In this document: positions 59,417 to 64,000 of the stretch, in pieces
How positions within the stretch are numbered: position 1 is the first letter of the stretch
Layout: each line of letters starts with the position of its first letter
NCBI RefSeq assembly: GCF_000222485.1
Contig: NC_015914.1
Span: 1,984,001-2,048,000 of the forward strand
Source: Cyclobacterium marinum DSM 745
GTDB lineage: Bacteria; Bacteroidota; Bacteroidia; Cytophagales; Cyclobacteriaceae
Length of the DNA: 64,000 bases
Direction of reading: 5' to 3'
The notes under the pieces: model-generated
Seen by the model: the letters and a program-made list of their open reading frames with translations, nothing else
What the model was told of the DNA's origin: nothing
Database searches by the model: none
Position numbers and translations under genes: made by a program

Positions 59417-60766
59417 ATGGACGACCCCTATCCGAGTTTGCTGCTCCTGACTGAAGTCATAGCTGTATCACCGGTTTATTTGGTGGGTAATGCGGTATTG
59501 TTTATTGCATTATTGATAATCTCAGCTTTGGTTTCCGGATCGGAAGTGGCTTTTTTTTCTCTTAATCATGAGGACATTGAAGGTATAAAAGATGCTTCAG
59601 ACCCAAAGTCTGAAAAAATTATTACCCTGATTGAAAACCCTCAAAAGTTGTTGAGTACCATATTGATTCTCAACAACCTAATCAACATAAGTATAGTTAC
59701 CCTTACCACTTTTTTTACATGGAGTGTATTTGGAACGGATGCTACAGGAATTGTAATCATCCTTTTCCAAACCATAGGGGTGACCTTTTCCATAGTATTT
59801 ATTGGAGAGATTGTGCCAAAGGTTTATGCCAACTCAGCAAGTGTTGGCTTTGCAAAACTTACGGCTGAATTTCTCTACTTTTTCTATGTGGTCTTTGGCC
59901 CCCTTTCTTCATTATTAATGGCTATCAGTGATGTGATCGAAAAGCGCATAGAAAAAAAGGGCTATTCGTTGTCGGTAAATGAATTGCATCATGCGTTAGA
60001 AATAACTTCGGTTGACACCAGTAATAACGAGCGAGATATACTAAAAGGGATTGTTAATTTTGGAACCCTTTCTGTGAAACAGGTAATGCGCTCCCGGATG
60101 GACCTTACAGCTGTAGATATAGAAATGGACTTTCATGAGTTGATGGATAAAATCAATAAAAGCGGCTATTCCAGAATACCCGTATATGAAGGTACCATCG
60201 ACCAAATCAAGGGGATCTTGTATATCAAAGATCTTTTAGACCATATAGAAAAGGATGAACATTTTAATTGGAAAGCCCTTATTCGCAAGGGTTATTTTAT
60301 TCCTGAAAACAAAAAACTAGCTGACCTACTCAAAAACTTTAAAAACAAGCGGGTACATATGGCCATTGTGGTGGATGAGTATGGAGGCACTTCCGGCTTG
60401 GTGACTCTTGAAGACCTAATAGAAGAAATTATTGGTGATATCAATGACGAATTTGATGAGGTGGAAGAGTATTTATTCAAAAAACTGGATGACAGAACCT
60501 TTATTTTTGAAGGGAAAATTTCCTTAAATGATTTCTGCAAAAAATTGGATCTCGATATACAATTATTTGATGACGTTAAGGGGGAAAGTGAATCTTTGGG
60601 AGGGCTCCTTCTAGAATTAAATTCCAATTTGCCCAACAATGGTACCAAGATTAAATTCGACAATTTTGAGTTTACCATTATGGCTGTAGATACAAGAAAA
60701 ATAAAGAAAGTAAAAGTAGTTTTAGATGGCCCGATTGACAAAAATGTGCCTGACCAAATAGATTGA
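59417..60766 (+). CDS. gldE: Gliding motility-associated protein GldE (CNNM/CorC type)
   Basis: The protein has a CNNM-type membrane domain with four segments (ISALVSGSEVAFFSLNHEDI near residue 35, LILNNLINISIVTLTTFFTW), two CBS domains (MRSRMDLTAVDIEMDFHELM and VHMAIVVDEYGGTSGLVTLE with the DEYGGTSG signature) and a C-terminal CorC/HlyC domain. In Flavobacterium GldE is needed for gliding, and multicopy gldE suppresses some gldD mutations. It follows mutY and ssb as in other gliding Bacteroidota. The usual neighbour gldD is not found downstream: a gap and gltB follow instead. Confidence 0.93.
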   Translation: MDDPYPSLLLLTEVIAVSPVYLVGNAVLFIALLIISALVSGSEVAFFSLNHEDIEGIKDASDPKSEKIITLIENPQKLLSTILILNNLINISIVTLTTFFTWSVFGTDATGIVIILFQTIGVTFSIVFIGEIVPKVYANSASVGFAKLTAEFLYFFYVVFGPLSSLLMAISDVIEKRIEKKGYSLSVNELHHALEITSVDTSNNERDILKGIVNFGTLSVKQVMRSRMDLTAVDIEMDFHELMDKINKSGYSRIPVYEGTIDQIKGILYIKDLLDHIEKDEHFNWKALIRKGYFIPENKKLADLLKNFKNKRVHMAIVVDEYGGTSGLVTLEDLIEEIIGDINDEFDEVEEYLFKKLDDRTFIFEGKISLNDFCKKLDLDIQLFDDVKGESESLGGLLLELNSNLPNNGTKIKFDNFEFTIMAVDTRKIKKVKVVLDGPIDKNVPDQID

Positions 60767-61135
60767 TTTCAAAATTGCATATGCGAGCTAATTCTAAGTT
60801 TTAACTTATTTTTTATGGCAGCGGTGTGTATTTTTTTCTTTTTTTTTCGTAGTTTTAAAATTGGCAATTTTAGACATGTTTGCGTAATTCAAGAGGCTGT
60901 GTTTCCCAAATGAGCTTGAATTTTAGACTGAAACAATACACTTTTGCGAAACTTTGTATTTTTTCAGTTGAAATTTTAAGGCGTTCCTACATTGGCTTAA
61001 TTATAATTTTTTGTTCCATATTCAGCTATTCTTTCATTTTTGTTTTACCTTTATTGTCTAGAATTTAATAATTGAAAAATTTATTGTGGATTTTTCAAAG
61101 TAAATTCAATACCTAATACAATTAAACATAACAGA
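60767..61135. other. Intergenic region, 369 bp, no gene seen
   Basis: This T-rich stretch between gldE and gltB holds no gene that I can support. An open frame of 62 codons at 60880-61068 is rich in Phe, Ile, Leu and Ser, as expected from T-rich DNA, and is probably chance. I do not see gldD or a fragment of it. No TAnnTTTG box for gltB stands out. Confidence 0.45.
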
Positions 61136-64000
61136 ATGAATCAAGGTTTATATCGTTCACAGTTTGAGCATGATGCCTGCGGAATTGGGGCAGTTGTTAA
61201 TGTGAAAGGCCATAAAAGCCACGAAACTATAAGTGATGCTTTGCTTATGCTAAGCAATATGGAGCACAGAGGAGGCCGAGGTAGTGATCCCAAAACTGGG
61301 GATGGCGCCGGTGTCTTAATTCAGTTGCCCCATACTTTCCTTAAGGAGGTTACGCAACGGTTAGGTTTTGGGTTGCCCGAGGAAGGATGTTATGGCGTAG
61401 GGATGGTGTTTTTCCCAAACAACAAACAACTCTACAAAAAATGCAAATCAAACTTAAATAAGATAATCACTGAATTGGGCTTTAAGCTCATCGGGTACAG
61501 GTCTGTTCCTACAGATGATACAGTACCGGGATCCGGAGCGCTAGAAGTGATGCCCAATATTGAGCAAGTTTTTGTAGCACACAAAGACAATCTTTCAGGT
61601 ATTGATTTGGAGCGGAAACTATACATCCTAAGAAATTATTCAACACGAATCATCAACTCCACCATACCGGGAGTAAATAGTGCCTTTTATTTTGCAAGTT
61701 TTAGTAGTCAAACAGTTATTTACAAAGGACAGCTTCGTACAGATCAAGTATTGACCTTTTACAAAGACCTACAAAACAACAAACTTAAGTCAGCTATAGC
61801 GCTGGTACACTCTAGGTTTTCCACCAACACATTTCCTAATTGGAGATTAGCACAACCTTTCAGGTTTTTGTCTCACAATGGTGAAATCAACACCATCCGT
61901 GGTAATCTGAACAAAATGCGCTCCAAGGAAACATTGATGAAATCTATCCATTTCACTGATGAAGAACTTGAAATGCTTATGCCGATTACCAATGCTAAGA
62001 ATTCAGATTCTGCGAACTTGGATTCTATGGTGGAATTGTTGGCATTGAGCGGCCGTAGCCTTCCTCACGTGATGATGATGCTTGTACCTGAGGCTTGGCA
62101 GGACAATAAAACAATGGACAAAAAGAAGAAGGCTTTTTATAAATTCCACGCTTCTTTGGTAGAGCCATGGGATGGTCCTGCTGCCCTATTGTTTACTGAT
62201 GGCAAATCATTGGGTGCAACATTGGACAGAAATGGCCTTCGTCCATTAAGGTACTTTGTTACTTCTGATGATCGTCTAATCCTTTCTTCGGAAGCAGGCG
62301 CTTTGCCTATAAGAGAGTCCACCATCATCGAAAAAGGACGTATCAGTCCTGGTAGAATGCTCTTAGCGGATCTGGAAAAAGGAAAAGTTTCTTTTGACGA
62401 AGAAGTTAAAAACGAAGTAGTCAATAGAAAACCATATGATGCTTGGATCAAAAAAGAGAGATTAAAATTACGAATGATCCCTGCGCCTACGGAAATTTCA
62501 TTTCCATACAGCACAGAAAATATCAAGAAAAAACAAACCATTTTTGGTTACAGTCAAGAAGACTTAAAGGTAATCTTATCTCCTATGGGAGATACTGCTT
62601 ACGAACCAATCGGTTCCATGGGTGCAGATACTCCTTTGGCCGTTCTATCTAAACAAAGTCAACATATCTCTAATTACTTTAAGCAACTGTTTGCCCAAGT
62701 AAGTAACCCACCAATTGATCCGATAAGGGAACGTTTGGTTATGTCTTTGTTTACCAGAATTGGTGAGAGTTACAATATCTTGGACGAAAGTCCTAAACAT
62801 ACACGTCAGATACACATTTCTCAACCGGTCTTGCTCAATGAAGACTTAGAGAAATTAAAAAATCTTGAGGATAAAGGCTATCATGCAGCTACTTTAAAAG
62901 CTCATTTCGAAGCGGATGGCAAACCCGGACGTTTGCTAGAAGCATTAAATAAATTGTGCCAAGCTGCTGAAAAAGCTATTGGTGAGGGTAAAAATATCCT
63001 GATCATTTCCGATAGAGATTCTCAAAAAGATACTGCTCCAATTCCTTCTTTATTGGCAGTAGGAGCTGTTCACCATCACCTGGTGAACCAGAAATTGAGA
63101 ACCAAAGCAGGTTTGGTAATAGAAGCAGGGGATATTAGGGAAACGCATCACTTTGCCACAGCAATAGGCTATGGTGCAAGTGCTATCAACCCTTACCTGG
63201 CTTTAGAAACCCTTCTTTCGCTCAATGAAAATGGTATGTTGAGCAAGAAGATTCCACAAAAGAAATTATTTGAAAACTACAAAGCTGCCATAGGAAAAGG
63301 CCTGCTTAAGGTACTTTCTAAAATGGGTATCAGTACCCTTCAGTCTTACCAAAGTGCTCAAATTTTTGAAGCTGTAGGACTTGGTGCTGAGGTAATCGAC
63401 AGGTGCTTCAAAGGTACTGTTAGTAGAATTAGTGGTGTTTCTTTTGATGAATTGGCTGATGAAGTATTGGTAAGACATCATACTGCTTATAAAACCAAAA
63501 GCCCACTTTTGGAAGCAGGAGGAATTTACCAGTGGAAGAGAAGGGGAGAAAAGCACCTTTTCAATCCGGAGACCATCCACCTTTTGCAGAAATCTACAAA
63601 GCTGGGAGATTATAATTTGTACAAGAAATTTGCACAAAAAATTAACGACCAGACCAAGGATGCAATGACCCTCAGGGGCTTGTTGGAATTCAAAAAGAGG
63701 ATCTCTGTTCCACTAGACGAAGTGGAACCTGTAGAGTCTATCATGAAACGATTTGCAACGGGTGCAATGTCCTTCGGGTCTATTTCACACGAAGCCCACA
63801 GCACTCTAGCCATCGCCATGAACCGTATTGGTGCTAAAAGCAATAGTGGTGAAGGTGGTGAAGATGAAGTTAGATTTGAGAAAAAAGAAAATGGCGATTG
63901 GGAAAGATCTGCTATCAAGCAAGTAGCTTCCGGTAGATTTGGGGTAACAAGTAATTACCTTACCAACGCAGGTGAAATACAAATTAAAATGGCTCAGGGG
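61136..64000 (+). CDS. gltB: Glutamate synthase large subunit, N-terminal 955 residues
   Basis: The gene begins at ATG 61136 and leaves the window at its right edge in frame, so about 955 of roughly 1,500 residues are seen. It starts with a class II glutamine amidotransferase domain: MNQGLYRSQFEHDACGIGAV, where Cys15 becomes the N-terminal nucleophile after removal of a short propeptide, then NMEHRGGRGSDPKTGDGAG and FRFLSHNGEINTIRGN. The central domain follows, and the FMN-binding synthase domain starts near residue 860 (ATGAMSFGSISHEAHSTLAI, then AKSNSGEGGEDE). With GltD it makes two glutamates from glutamine and 2-oxoglutarate. gltD would be expected beyond the edge. Confidence 0.97.
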   Translation, partial: MNQGLYRSQFEHDACGIGAVVNVKGHKSHETISDALLMLSNMEHRGGRGSDPKTGDGAGVLIQLPHTFLKEVTQRLGFGLPEEGCYGVGMVFFPNNKQLYKKCKSNLNKIITELGFKLIGYRSVPTDDTVPGSGALEVMPNIEQVFVAHKDNLSGIDLERKLYILRNYSTRIINSTIPGVNSAFYFASFSSQTVIYKGQLRTDQVLTFYKDLQNNKLKSAIALVHSRFSTNTFPNWRLAQPFRFLSHNGEINTIRGNLNKMRSKETLMKSIHFTDEELEMLMPITNAKNSDSANLDSMVELLALSGRSLPHVMMMLVPEAWQDNKTMDKKKKAFYKFHASLVEPWDGPAALLFTDGKSLGATLDRNGLRPLRYFVTSDDRLILSSEAGALPIRESTIIEKGRISPGRMLLADLEKGKVSFDEEVKNEVVNRKPYDAWIKKERLKLRMIPAPTEISFPYSTENIKKKQTIFGYSQEDLKVILSPMGDTAYEPIGSMGADTPLAVLSKQSQHISNYFKQLFAQVSNPPIDPIRERLVMSLFTRIGESYNILDESPKHTRQIHISQPVLLNEDLEKLKNLEDKGYHAATLKAHFEADGKPGRLLEALNKLCQAAEKAIGEGKNILIISDRDSQKDTAPIPSLLAVGAVHHHLVNQKLRTKAGLVIEAGDIRETHHFATAIGYGASAINPYLALETLLSLNENGMLSKKIPQKKLFENYKAAIGKGLLKVLSKMGISTLQSYQSAQIFEAVGLGAEVIDRCFKGTVSRISGVSFDELADEVLVRHHTAYKTKSPLLEAGGIYQWKRRGEKHLFNPETIHLLQKSTKLGDYNLYKKFAQKINDQTKDAMTLRGLLEFKKRISVPLDEVEPVESIMKRFATGAMSFGSISHEAHSTLAIAMNRIGAKSNSGEGGEDEVRFEKKENGDWERSAIKQVASGRFGVTSNYLTNAGEIQIKMAQG

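Noticed and set aside
60880-61068. Open frame of 62 codons between gldE and gltB
   Set aside because: Considered as a gldD remnant or small membrane protein, but the composition follows the T-rich DNA and no gldD-like motif is present.

Overview
The window is bacterial chromosome from a member of the Bacteroidota, most likely order Cytophagales and probably family Cyclobacteriaceae (the family level is inference). Evidence: a fused MurF-alanine racemase, a GldE gliding protein next to mutY and ssb, Rne/Rng ribonuclease followed downstream by a 30-residue AURKAIP1/COX24-type basic protein, an OMP_b-brl_3-type TonB-dependent receptor, a DUF5690-type transporter, Wzi-type outer-membrane proteins, and many copies of the Bacteroidota -7 box TAnnTTTG with few Shine-Dalgarno sites. 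The region is mostly ordinary core genome. I see no insertion sequence, prophage or CRISPR array.

Layout. 1-0.6 kb: the start of an outer-membrane-like gene leaving the left edge, and a small unknown gene. 0.9-5.4 kb: pheS, an FkbM methyltransferase/GT2 glycosyltransferase pair, a membrane protein and a secreted protein behind a sigma-54-like promoter. 5.5-14.5 kb: exported thioredoxin and sugar isomerase-like proteins, murF-alr, a lipoprotein/Wzi pair, an M28 peptidase and a secreted unknown. 14.6-20.9 kb: a thioredoxin/small-protein pair, yjjX-yebC, NADH dehydrogenase, a Spy-like protein, a candidate small structured RNA, a DUF2064 glycosyltransferase and a GyrI-like protein. 21-26 kb: a PepSY membrane protein behind an operator-like dyad, a TonB-domain protein, an ABC ATPase-like protein that has lost most catalytic motifs, and divergent oxyR. 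26-31.8 kb: M20 dipeptidase, DsbD, HPP protein, hemH.

31.8-38.7 kb carries a phosphorus theme: a PhnZ-type HD oxygenase with all expected metal ligands, a phosphonatase-like HAD hydrolase coupled to an organophosphate-antiporter-like protein, deoC, a Na/Pi cotransporter and a divergent PiT-like membrane protein. 38.7-47.3 kb: tadA, sodA with a hairpin leader, a TonB receptor, a MaoC hydratase, xerD, aroQ-serC-like-marC and tRNA-Pro(UGG). 47.5-52.8 kb is a stress/redox block: PRC-barrel protein, AhpD-like protein, a Grx-Grx-thioredoxin reductase fusion, a peroxiredoxin-like protein and a double-DUF302 lipoprotein, with sigma-54-like elements and a possible pseudoknot leader. 52.9-64 kb: NIPSNAP protein, an exonuclease-III-like gene fragment, thioesterase, rng, a tiny COX24-like gene, a TPR protein, HU, mutY, ssb, gldE and the first 955 codons of gltB.

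The strongest candidates for something new are the degenerate ABC ATPase opposite oxyR, the double-glutaredoxin thioredoxin reductase with its peroxidase-like neighbours, and the phosphonate/phosphate gene group.
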